Assembly (NCBI GenBank): GCA_937858775.1
Contig: CALLYX010000469.1
Span: 1 to 10,884 of the forward strand
Direction: 5' to 3'
Source: an uncultured bacterium
Lineage (GTDB): Bacteria; Auribacterota; Tritonobacteria; UBA1439
DNA length: 10,884 nt
Shown: positions 1 through 6,618 of the stretch, in pieces
Layout of the letters: each line of letters begins with the position of its first letter
Position numbering within the stretch: position 1 is the first letter of the stretch
Translations under genes and position numbers: made by a program
The notes under the pieces: model-generated
Told to the model about the DNA's origin: nothing
The model's input: the letters and a program-made list of their open reading frames with translations, nothing else
The model's database searches: none

Positions 1-281
1 CGGTTGATGGTCGAACCGGTCGGGGAGATGGGCGTGGCGACACTCGTCGTCGGCAGCGCGGCCACCAGTGTGGCCGGGGCGATGGTCGGCTGGCGTTCAG
101 GCTCGGCCGTCGCTCTCTCGCGCTGGACGACGACAAACCACGCCACCAGCGAAGAGCCGAGAAGGGTGACAACAACCAGCAGCGTTACGGCCACAAACAG
201 ACAGCCGCGCCGGCGCGGAGGGCCAAGCGGAGCGTCGTCAGCGGCGTCAAACGGCTCAGGGAAACGTTCGTCATCGTCCAT
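1..281 (-). CDS. N-terminal fragment of a single-pass membrane protein (unknown function, runs off the left edge)
   Basis: This frame is open from an ATG at 281 to the window edge, giving about 93 residues and no stop. The first 25 residues are acidic then basic (MDDDERF..., then PPRRRG at 21-26). A long hydrophobic helix follows at about 27-52 (CLFVAVTLLVVV...AWFVVV). After QRER comes a Pro/Thr/Ala-rich stretch without charge. The Arg cluster before the helix suggests that the N-terminus stays in the cytoplasm and the rest lies outside. A good Shine-Dalgarno sequence supports the start. The architecture recalls surface-anchored proteins of Chloroflexota that carry beta-propeller or other domains after a Thr/Pro linker, but no domain is visible here. 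It uses many T-ending codons (CCT, CTT, GTT, TTT), unlike the genes at 1034 and beyond. The function is not recognised. Confidence 0.6.
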   Translation of the reverse strand, partial: MDDDERFPEPFDAADDAPLGPPRRRGCLFVAVTLLVVVTLLGSSLVAWFVVVQRERATAEPERQPTIAPATLVAALPTTSVATPISPTGSTIN

Positions 282-286
282 TAATA

Positions 287-292
287 CCACCT
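287..292 (-). promoter_or_regulatory. Ribosome-binding site of the membrane protein fragment
   Basis: On the minus strand this reads AGGTGG, followed by five bases (TATTA) and then the ATG at 281. It is a good Shine-Dalgarno match at normal spacing. It is the main reason to read this end on the minus strand rather than accept the overlapping plus-strand frame at 4-330. Confidence 0.6.
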
Positions 293-310
293 GCTCTCGT
301 TCGTACACCA

Positions 311-355
311 GCGCCTTAGCGCGCTCTTAAGGCGGTGAAGAACGCGCTGAAGCGC
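311..355. repeat. Two short GCGC-stem palindromes between hydrolase stop and membrane protein start
   Basis: Positions 311-322 read GCGC-CTTA-GCGC and positions 344-355 read GCGCT-GA-AGCGC. The second directly abuts the hydrolase stop codon (356-358). Each can form a stem of only four or five pairs. Neither is followed by a T-run in either direction, so an intrinsic terminator is not supported. They may be chance in GC-rich DNA. Confidence 0.25.
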
Positions 356-1033
356 TCAACTACGAACCTCTATCCTCTCCATCTGCTCCCCATGCACCCG
401 GTCGTGTTGCACGGCCAGATAGACCAACTCATGCAGCGACGTGGGACCGAAGAAGGTGTGCTGTCCCTGGCGATCCCATACGTCCAGCGGTAGGGGGGCC
501 AGCCGGGCAATGGTTTCCGCGCGGGCCGCGACGAACGCGGTGGCGGCGGCGCGGCCGTCGAGCAGGTACTGGGCACCCGACACCAGGGTGAGGGCGACCG
601 CCGCCCAGAGGACCAGGCACCGGACGGCGCCGCGCTCGGCGCCCGCGACGCACGCCGCGATGGAACCGCCCAGGCTCATACCGAGGAGCCCCACGCACTC
701 CCGCCTGACGTCCCCCCTCCCCCGGACGAGGGCCAGCGCCGCCTTGGCGTCGCCGATCTCCCCCTCGATGGACAGGTCCTCGGAATCCCCGTCGCTCTCA
801 CCGCAGCCGCGAAAGTCGAAGCGGAGCGCCAGGATCCCCTCGGCGGCGAAACGCCTCGCGGCCTTCACGAAGAGCCGGTGCGGCTCGATCTTGTGCCCGG
901 CGAATCCGTGCAGCATCACCACGGCGGGGAAAGGGGGGGCGTGGGGGGGCTCGGGGATGTGGAACATCCCGAACAGCCTCTGGCCGGCGTTCTCGAAGAC
1001 GACCGGTTCCTGCCGCGTGGCGGGCGGGTTCAT
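356..1033 (-). CDS. Alpha/beta hydrolase, front part intact, C-terminus replaced by unrelated sequence
   Basis: The reading frame encodes 225 residues. Residues 1-147 are a typical serine hydrolase of the dienelactone hydrolase / acyl-CoA thioesterase-like type. There is an oxyanion-loop region LHGFAGH (41-47), the strand RFDFRGCGESDGD (71-83) and the nucleophile elbow GMSLGG (118-123, nucleophile Ser120). The start is chosen because the ATG overlaps the valS stop as ATGA, a classic coupled junction. The longer upstream frame is only an antisense-of-frame extension into valS. After CLVLWAAVA (139-147) the family pattern stops. The usual core strand with the catalytic Asp and the late His are not recognisable. 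Instead a PgsA-like snippet and a DinB-like tail follow to the stop. As it stands the enzyme probably lacks a full triad. The substrate cannot be told. Possible reasons are an assembly chimera, a recombination scar or, less likely, a true fusion. Confidence 0.8.
   Translation of the reverse strand: MNPPATRQEPVVFENAGQRLFGMFHIPEPPHAPPFPAVVMLHGFAGHKIEPHRLFVKAARRFAAEGILALRFDFRGCGESDGDSEDLSIEGEIGDAKAALALVRGRGDVRRECVGLLGMSLGGSIAACVAGAERGAVRCLVLWAAVALTLVSGAQYLLDGRAAATAFVAARAETIARLAPLPLDVWDRQGQHTFFGPTSLHELVYLAVQHDRVHGEQMERIEVRS
368..606 (-). other. Foreign C-terminal segment of the hydrolase frame: PgsA-like snippet plus DinB-like half domain
   Basis: Residues about 144-160 (AAVALTLVSGAQYLLDG) resemble the last membrane helix of phosphatidylglycerophosphate synthase, which commonly ends in a T-x-x-SG-x-x-Y-x pattern. 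Residues about 165-222 resemble the C-terminal half of DinB-superfamily proteins: AFVAARAETIARL, then GQHTFFGPTSLHEL, then HDRVHGEQMERI, with the metal-site-type His spacing HDxxH. The N-terminal half of a DinB fold is missing. Codon choice changes with the protein: ATT, CTA, GTA, GAT, GGA, TTG, TAT, CAA and CAT appear here, while AGG/GGG-rich usage prevails before the junction. The PgsA attribution rests on a short stretch and is tentative; the DinB attribution is firmer. Confidence 0.5.
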
Positions 1034-3729
1034 CCACCCTCGGCGTGCGGGGGCCGCCCCAGCGCACCCAGGACCTTCTCCCGCCGGGCGGCGAGCTCTT
1101 CCCTCTTGCGGCGGCGCATCTCGACGACAGCAGGCGGGGCCCTCTTCACGAACGCCTCGTTGGAGAGCTCCGCGTCGATCCTGGCTATGGCGCGCCCCGT
1201 CTCCTCCAGCTCGCGGGCGACGCGGGCGCGTTCGGCGGCCGGGTCCGCGCCCGCGGCGAGTTCGAGGTACACGATCGTGCCCGAGGAGATCGGCGCCGCC
1301 GGCATGGCGCGGCCCGGGGAGAAGTGCGGGTCCACCGTGATCTTCCGCGCCTTCATGAGGAGCATGCAGACCTCCCTCCCCTCCTCCAGCGCCTCGCCCT
1401 CGGCCGCCGAGGCGGGCTTGACGACGACCGCCACCCCTGCGCGCGCCGGGACGGCGTACGCCTTGCGGAGATTGCGCACCGCCGTGACCGCCTCGCGCCT
1501 GAGCAGCGACCGCGCCTCGACCTCGTCGTCGATCATGGCCGCGTCCGCCTCCGGCCACGGGCCCAGCGTTATCGACTCGCCGGACCGCCCGGGAAGCATC
1601 TGCCAGATCTCCTCGCTCAGGAACGGCATGAACGGCGAGAGAAGCCGCAGGAAGACCTCGAGGCAGTGAAGCATCGTCCGGCGCGGCCCGCGCGCGTCCC
1701 CCCCCTGCCCCGCCTTGATGCGGGCCTTCACCGACTCGATATACCAGTCGCAGTAGTCGTTCCAGAAGAAGTCGTAGAGCCGCTCGGCGGCCTCGTTGAA
1801 CCTGAAGCCCTCGAGCGCCGCGGCGATGACGCGCGCGGCGCGGTTGAGCCGGCTCAGGATGAACCGGTCGTCCATTGCGAGGGCCGGCGCGTCGCCGCCC
1901 GCCGGCCCGCGCTCATCGCCGAGGTTCATCAGGACGAACCGCGACGCGTTCCATATCTTGTTGGCGAAATTCCTCCCGAGCTCGCACGACTCGTTCGAGT
2001 AGTGGACATCCTGCCCCACCGGGCTCAGGCGGGCGATGGTGAAGCGCAGGGCGTCGGCGCCGTAGGCGGCGATGACGTCGAGGGGGTCTGGCGAGTTGCC
2101 GAGGGATTTGCTCATCTTCCTCCCCTCCATGTCCCGGATGATGCCGGTGAAGAAGACATCCGCGAACGGCGGTTCGCCCATGAACTCGATCCCAGCCATG
2201 ATCATCCGAGCCACCCAGAAGAAGATGATGTCCGGCCCGGTGACGAGCGTGGTGGTGGGGTAGAAGTAGCCGAGGTCGTCGGTCTTATCCGGCCAGCCGA
2301 GGGCGGAGAACGGCCAGAGCCAGGAGGAGAACCACGTGTCCAGGACGTCCTCGTCCTGGACGAGGTCCGCGCCGCCGCAGGCGGGGCACCGCTCGGGGGC
2401 GGTCCGGGAAACGATCACGCCGGCTCCCGCCTCTGCAGGGGCGCCGGTTTCGGCCCCGCCCCGGCAGCGCCCGCAATACCAGACCGGTATCCGGTGCCCC
2501 CACCAGAGCTGGCGCGAGATGCACCAGTCGCGGATATTCTCCATCCAGTGCCGGTAGACCTTCACCCAGCGCCCCGGGTGGAATGAGACCGCCCCGTCGA
2601 GGACCGCCCGGAGGGCCGGACCGGCAAGCGGCTTCATCTTGACGAACCACTGTTCGGAGAGATACGGCTCGATCACGGTCCGGCAGCGGTAGCAGTGCCC
2701 GACGGAGTGGCGGTGCTTCTCCACCTTCTCGACCAGCCTCATCTCCTCGAGGCGGGCGAGGAGGGCCTCGCGGCACTCGAAGCGATCCATCCCCTCGTAA
2801 TCCGCGCCCGCCTCCGCGGTCATCACTCCGCCGCCGTCCATGACCGACACCCGGGGGAGGCCGTGGCGGAGCCCGATCTGGAAGTCGTTCGGGTCGTGCG
2901 CGGGCGTGACCTTTACGACGCCGGTGCCGAACTCCGGATCTACGAAGCCGTCGGCGATGACGGGGACAACGCGCTCCACCGACGGGACGACCACCCTCCG
3001 CCCTACGATGCCGGCATGGCGTGCGTCGGAGGGATTGACGGCGACCGCCGTGTCCCCGAGAAGCGTCTCGGGGCGCGTCGTCGCCACCGTCACGAATCCG
3101 CCGCCCCCCTCGAACGGGTAGCGGATATGCCACAGGCGGCCGTCGTGGTCCTCGTGCTCCACCTCCTCGTCGGAAAGGGCGGTGCGGCAGCGGGGACACC
3201 AGTTGATTATGTACCGCCCGCGGTAGATGAGTCCCTTCTCGTGGAGGCGGACGAATGCCTCGCGCACGGCGCGGGAGAGCCCCTCGTCCATCGTGAACCG
3301 CTCCCTGCCCCAGTCGCAGGAGCAGCCGAGCTTCTTGAGCTGGCGGATGATCGCGCCGCCGTAGCGCTCCTTCCACTCCCAGACACGCCGCAGGAACGCC
3401 TCCCGGTCCAGCCCCCCGCGCCGCGTCCCGCTCTTCGCCAGCTCCTTTTCCACCACGTTCTGGGTGGCGATCCCGGCGTGGTCCGTCCCCGGGAGCCAGA
3501 GCACCTCGAATCCCTGCATCCTCTTCCACCGCACGAGGATGTCCTGAAAGGTGTTGTTCAGGACATGCCCCATGGTCAGGATGCCGGTGATATTGGGGGG
3601 GGGGATTACGATGACGTACGGTTTCCGGCCCGGGCGCGGGCGGGCACTGAAATAGCCGCGAGACTCCCATGCTGAATACCACCGGTCCTCGACCTGGGCC
3701 GGGTCGTAGCGCGTCGCTAGTTCCGCCAT
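1030..3729 (-). CDS. valS: Valyl-tRNA synthetase
   Basis: This class Ia synthetase charges tRNA-Val with valine in the cytoplasm and removes mischarged threonine. It has 899 residues, normal for bacterial ValRS. The signature following PPPNITG reads TMGH (52-55) rather than the commoner HMGH. KMSKS lies at 538-542. The editing (CP1) domain shows TTRPETLLGDTAV (217-229) and TPAHDPNDF (275-283). Cysteine pairs at 178/181 with 346/349 and at 419/422 with 448/451 suggest two zinc knuckles, as in Thermus ValRS. The anticodon-binding helical domain spans about 620-740. A C-terminal coiled-coil arm runs from about 832 to the end and contains the family pattern LSNEAFVKRAPPAVVE. The ATG at 3729 is chosen because MAELATRYDP matches family N-termini; a GTG at 3750 lies within the GGGAGGGGG Shine-Dalgarno region (3740-3748). 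The gene starts 40 bases after cimA and its TGA overlaps the hydrolase ATG. Confidence 0.97.
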   Translation of the reverse strand: MAELATRYDPAQVEDRWYSAWESRGYFSARPRPGRKPYVIVIPPPNITGILTMGHVLNNTFQDILVRWKRMQGFEVLWLPGTDHAGIATQNVVEKELAKSGTRRGGLDREAFLRRVWEWKERYGGAIIRQLKKLGCSCDWGRERFTMDEGLSRAVREAFVRLHEKGLIYRGRYIINWCPRCRTALSDEEVEHEDHDGRLWHIRYPFEGGGGFVTVATTRPETLLGDTAVAVNPSDARHAGIVGRRVVVPSVERVVPVIADGFVDPEFGTGVVKVTPAHDPNDFQIGLRHGLPRVSVMDGGGVMTAEAGADYEGMDRFECREALLARLEEMRLVEKVEKHRHSVGHCYRCRTVIEPYLSEQWFVKMKPLAGPALRAVLDGAVSFHPGRWVKVYRHWMENIRDWCISRQLWWGHRIPVWYCGRCRGGAETGAPAEAGAGVIVSRTAPERCPACGGADLVQDEDVLDTWFSSWLWPFSALGWPDKTDDLGYFYPTTTLVTGPDIIFFWVARMIMAGIEFMGEPPFADVFFTGIIRDMEGRKMSKSLGNSPDPLDVIAAYGADALRFTIARLSPVGQDVHYSNESCELGRNFANKIWNASRFVLMNLGDERGPAGGDAPALAMDDRFILSRLNRAARVIAAALEGFRFNEAAERLYDFFWNDYCDWYIESVKARIKAGQGGDARGPRRTMLHCLEVFLRLLSPFMPFLSEEIWQMLPGRSGESITLGPWPEADAAMIDDEVEARSLLRREAVTAVRNLRKAYAVPARAGVAVVVKPASAAEGEALEEGREVCMLLMKARKITVDPHFSPGRAMPAAPISSGTIVYLELAAGADPAAERARVARELEETGRAIARIDAELSNEAFVKRAPPAVVEMRRRKREELAARREKVLGALGRPPHAEGG

Positions 3730-3769
3730 GGCGCAGATGCCCCCTCCCACGGACGGCGCAAGGGCGCCC

Positions 3770-5365
3770 TCAAGGCCTCCCCTTTCGCGCGGTCGCAGGC
3801 GCCGCCTTGTCGCGGAGCAGTTTGTACTCGACGCTGTCCACGAGCGCCTGCCAGCTCGCCTCGATGATGTTCTCCGAGACCCCGACGGTCCCCCACGCCG
3901 CCCCGGGATCCTTGGACTGCACCAGGACGCGCACCTTCGCCGCCGTCCCGGCCTTCACGTCGAGGACCCGCACCTTGTAATCCACGAGGCTCATGTCGGC
4001 GATCGACGGGTAGAAGGGGAGGAGCGCCTTGCGCAGCGCGTTGTCGAGGGCGTTGACCGGGCCGTCCCCCTCCGCTGCCGTGTGCTCGAAGAGGTCGCCC
4101 ACCTTGACCTTGATCGTGGCCTCGGAGATGAGGGAGCCGTCCGCGCGCTTCTCGACGCTCACCCTGAACCCCTCCAGGGTGAAGAACGGCGTGTGGCGCG
4201 TGAGCGCTTTTTCGACGAGGAGCTTGAACGAGCCCTCCGCCGCCTCGAACTCGTACCCCTCGCTCTCGAGCCTCTTGACGACGTGGAGGACGTTCTTGAG
4301 GGCGGCCCCCTCCTTCTCCAGCCCGAGGCGCATCTCGCGCGCCTTCATGAAAATGCTCGCCTTCCCGGAGAGCTCCGAGACGAGAATCCGCCGCGCCCCC
4401 CCCACCTCCCCCGGTTCGATATGCTCGTATCCCTGGGGGTTCTTGAGGACGGCATCGGCGTGGACCCCCCCCTTGTGCGCGAAGGCGCTCGCCCCCACAT
4501 ACGGGGCGCGCGGCCACGGCGCCATGTTGGCGATCTCGTCCACGAACCGGGAGAGGTCCGTGAGCCCCGCGAGGCGCTCCCTCTCCACGCACGGGATCCC
4601 CATCTTCAGGACGAGCGTGGGGATGATGCTGACGAGGTCCGCGTTGCCGCACCGCTCCCCGTAGCCGTTGATCGTCCCCTGAACGTGGACGGCCCCCTCC
4701 CCCACGGCCACGACCGCGTTCGCGACACCCACGCCGGAGTCGTTGTGGGTGTGGATCCCTATCGGGGCGCGCACGAGCCCGATGACGGCCCGCATGGCCT
4801 CGGCGATCCCCGTCGGGAGCGTCCCGCCGTTCGTGTCGCAGAGGACGATGGTGTCCGCGCCCGCCTCCTCGGCGGCGAGGAGGGTCTTGACGGCGTAGTC
4901 GGGATCGGCCCGGTAGCCGTCGAAGAAATGCTCGGCGTCGTAGATGACCTCCTTGCCGAGATCCTTGAAGTAGCGCACGGTGTCGCGGATCATCGCGAGG
5001 TTCTCCGCGGCGCTGGTCCTCAGGACCTCCTTGACGTGGAGCATCCAGCTCTTGCCGAAGACGGTCACCACGGCCGTGTCCGCCTCCCGCAGCCGGACGA
5101 CGTTCACGTCGTCCGCGACGGGGACGCCTGCGCGCCTCGTGCTCCCGAAGGCGGCCACCCGCGCGCGCCGGAGTCCGAGCGCCCGCGCCTGGGAGAAGAA
5201 CTCTATATCCTTCGGGTTCGACCCCGGCCATCCGCCCTCGATGTAATGGATCCCGAACTCGTCCAGCCTCCGGGCGATCAACAGCTTGTCCGCCGACGAG
5301 AAGCTGATCCCCTCCGCCTGGGAGCCGTCGCGCAAAGTCGTGTCGTATAGCCTCACCGTCTTCAT
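3770..5365 (-). CDS. cimA: Citramalate synthase
   Basis: CimA condenses pyruvate with acetyl-CoA to (R)-citramalate, opening the threonine-independent route to 2-oxobutyrate and isoleucine. The protein has 531 residues, the usual size of the long CimA type, and is longer than HisA/HMGL-only relatives. The DRE-TIM barrel shows DTTLRDGSQAEGI (8-20), DTNGGTLP (177-184), the metal ligands HTHND (205-209) and GYGERCGN (234-241). KGGVHADAV (298-306) follows. The C-terminal LeuA-type regulatory domain spans about 390-515 (FRVSVEKR..., VNALDNALRKAL), where end-product inhibition is expected. YIEGGWPGSNPKD (41-53) is typical of CimA rather than of isopropylmalate or homocitrate synthase. The ATG at 5365 starts MKTVRLYDTT and has GGAGG 12 bases upstream (5378-5382). 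The gene lies 29 bases after lysC and 40 before valS. Confidence 0.95.
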   Translation of the reverse strand: MKTVRLYDTTLRDGSQAEGISFSSADKLLIARRLDEFGIHYIEGGWPGSNPKDIEFFSQARALGLRRARVAAFGSTRRAGVPVADDVNVVRLREADTAVVTVFGKSWMLHVKEVLRTSAAENLAMIRDTVRYFKDLGKEVIYDAEHFFDGYRADPDYAVKTLLAAEEAGADTIVLCDTNGGTLPTGIAEAMRAVIGLVRAPIGIHTHNDSGVGVANAVVAVGEGAVHVQGTINGYGERCGNADLVSIIPTLVLKMGIPCVERERLAGLTDLSRFVDEIANMAPWPRAPYVGASAFAHKGGVHADAVLKNPQGYEHIEPGEVGGARRILVSELSGKASIFMKAREMRLGLEKEGAALKNVLHVVKRLESEGYEFEAAEGSFKLLVEKALTRHTPFFTLEGFRVSVEKRADGSLISEATIKVKVGDLFEHTAAEGDGPVNALDNALRKALLPFYPSIADMSLVDYKVRVLDVKAGTAAKVRVLVQSKDPGAAWGTVGVSENIIEASWQALVDSVEYKLLRDKAAPATARKGRP

Positions 5366-5394
5366 GGCTGCACCGGTCCTCCCCGCGGCCGCGT

Positions 5395-6618
5395 TCACCG
5401 CCTGTCCCGATCGAGACCGAACGCCGAGTGAACGGCCCTTGCGGCGCGCCCCGCGTCCGCCTCGTCCACCACGCACGAAATCTTGATCTCGCTCGTGGAG
5501 ATCATCTTGATATTGATCCCCTCCCGCGCGAGCGCCTCGAACATGGCGGAGGCGACCCCCTTGTGGCTCCTCATCCCGACGCCGACCACGGAGACCTTCG
5601 CGATGGCCTTGTTGGACGTCACGCCCTTGGCGCCGATCGAGGCGGCCATGCGTTCCAGCCCCCGGAGGGCCTTCCCGAAATCTTCGCTCGCCACGGTGAA
5701 GGAGACATCCGTGAAGCCGTCCTCGCTGACGTTCTGGATTATCATATCCACGTTGACGTTCTCCTCCGCCATCGTCTTGAAGATGGCGGCGGCGATCCCG
5801 GGACGGTCGGGAACGCGCTGGATGGTCAGCTTTGCCTCGCCCCGGTCAACCGTCACCCCGCGTATCACAAGGTCTTCCATCTCTTCCCCCTCCCCGGAGA
5901 GTATCGTGCCCGGGCCGTCGTTGAAGCTGGAGAGCACCTCCACCGCGATGCCGAACTTCTTCGCGAACTCGACCGAGCGCGACTGTATCACCTGCGCCCC
6001 GAGGCTCGCCATCTCCAGCATCTCGTCGTAGCTGATGCGGTCTATCTTGCGCGCTGCGGGGACCAGCCGAGGGTCGGCGGTGTAGACGCCGTCCACGTCC
6101 TTGTAGATGCGGCAGACGTCCGCCTTGAGGGCCGCCGCGAGGGCGACAGCGGTCGTGTCCGACCCCCCCCTTCCGAGGGTCGTTATGTCGAGGTCCTCGT
6201 CGACCCCCTGGAACCCGGCGACCACCACCACCGCCCCCCGCGCCAGGTGCTCCTCGATCTTCGACGTGCTGATCTCCCGGATCTTGGCGCTGCGGTGCGT
6301 GCCGTCGGTCACGATCCCGACCTGCCCGCCGGTCATGGAGATGACGTCGACGCCGAGGTCGTGCAGCGCCATGGCGAGCAGCGCCGCGGTGACTTGTTCG
6401 CCGGTGGAGAGAAGCATGTCGATCTCGCGGTCCGACGGGTTCGCGCACACGCGGTGCGCGAGCGAGATGAGATCGTCCGTGGTGTCGCCCATGGCGGAGA
6501 CGACCACCACGAGCCTGTCTCCGGCCGCCTGCGCGCGGGCGACGCGCCTGGCGACGTCCCGGATCTTCTCCGGATCGGCGACCGAGCTGCCCCCGTACTT
6601 CTGGACGATCAACGGCAT
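5395..6618 (-). CDS. lysC: Aspartate kinase
   Basis: LysC phosphorylates L-aspartate with ATP, the committed step to lysine, threonine, methionine and diaminopimelate. The monofunctional enzyme has 407 residues, normal for the Bacillus/Corynebacterium-type alpha subunit. The kinase domain contains KYGGSS (7-12), STGEQV (71-76), GFQG (135-138) and GRGGSDT (149-155), with YKDVDGVYTADPR at 172-184. Two ACT domains follow, at about 260-330 (VPDRPGIAAAIF) and about 340-400 (MISTSEIKISCVV). They are the expected site of threonine and/or lysine feedback. The ATG at 6618 overlaps the end of the phosphoglycerate-mutase-like gene by ten bases, so translation is probably coupled. GGAGG lies about 12 bases upstream inside that gene. 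An internal start at 5880 probably makes a separate ACT-only subunit (see the internal site). Confidence 0.97.
   Translation of the reverse strand: MPLIVQKYGGSSVADPEKIRDVARRVARAQAAGDRLVVVVSAMGDTTDDLISLAHRVCANPSDREIDMLLSTGEQVTAALLAMALHDLGVDVISMTGGQVGIVTDGTHRSAKIREISTSKIEEHLARGAVVVVAGFQGVDEDLDITTLGRGGSDTTAVALAAALKADVCRIYKDVDGVYTADPRLVPAARKIDRISYDEMLEMASLGAQVIQSRSVEFAKKFGIAVEVLSSFNDGPGTILSGEGEEMEDLVIRGVTVDRGEAKLTIQRVPDRPGIAAAIFKTMAEENVNVDMIIQNVSEDGFTDVSFTVASEDFGKALRGLERMAASIGAKGVTSNKAIAKVSVVGVGMRSHKGVASAMFEALAREGINIKMISTSEIKISCVVDEADAGRAARAVHSAFGLDRDRR
5881..5895 (-). promoter_or_regulatory. Internal ribosome-binding site within lysC (beta-subunit start at 5880)
   Basis: The minus strand reads GGGGAGGGGG (5895-5886). 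GGAGG lies eight bases before an in-frame ATG at 5880-5878, which is Met247 of LysC (MEDLVIRGVTVDRGEAK). The product from 5880 to 5395 would be 161 residues holding both ACT domains. In Corynebacterium and Bacillus lysC, an in-frame internal start at the same place (Met-Glu-Glu... just before the first ACT domain) makes the beta subunit of an alpha2beta2 enzyme. The match is in position and local sequence. Expression is inferred, not shown. Confidence 0.55.

Noticed and set aside
4..330. Plus-strand frame of 108 codons at the left edge
   Set aside because: Low-complexity Ser/Thr/Arg content and no ribosome-binding site. The opposite strand encodes a convincing membrane-protein N-terminus with a Shine-Dalgarno sequence.
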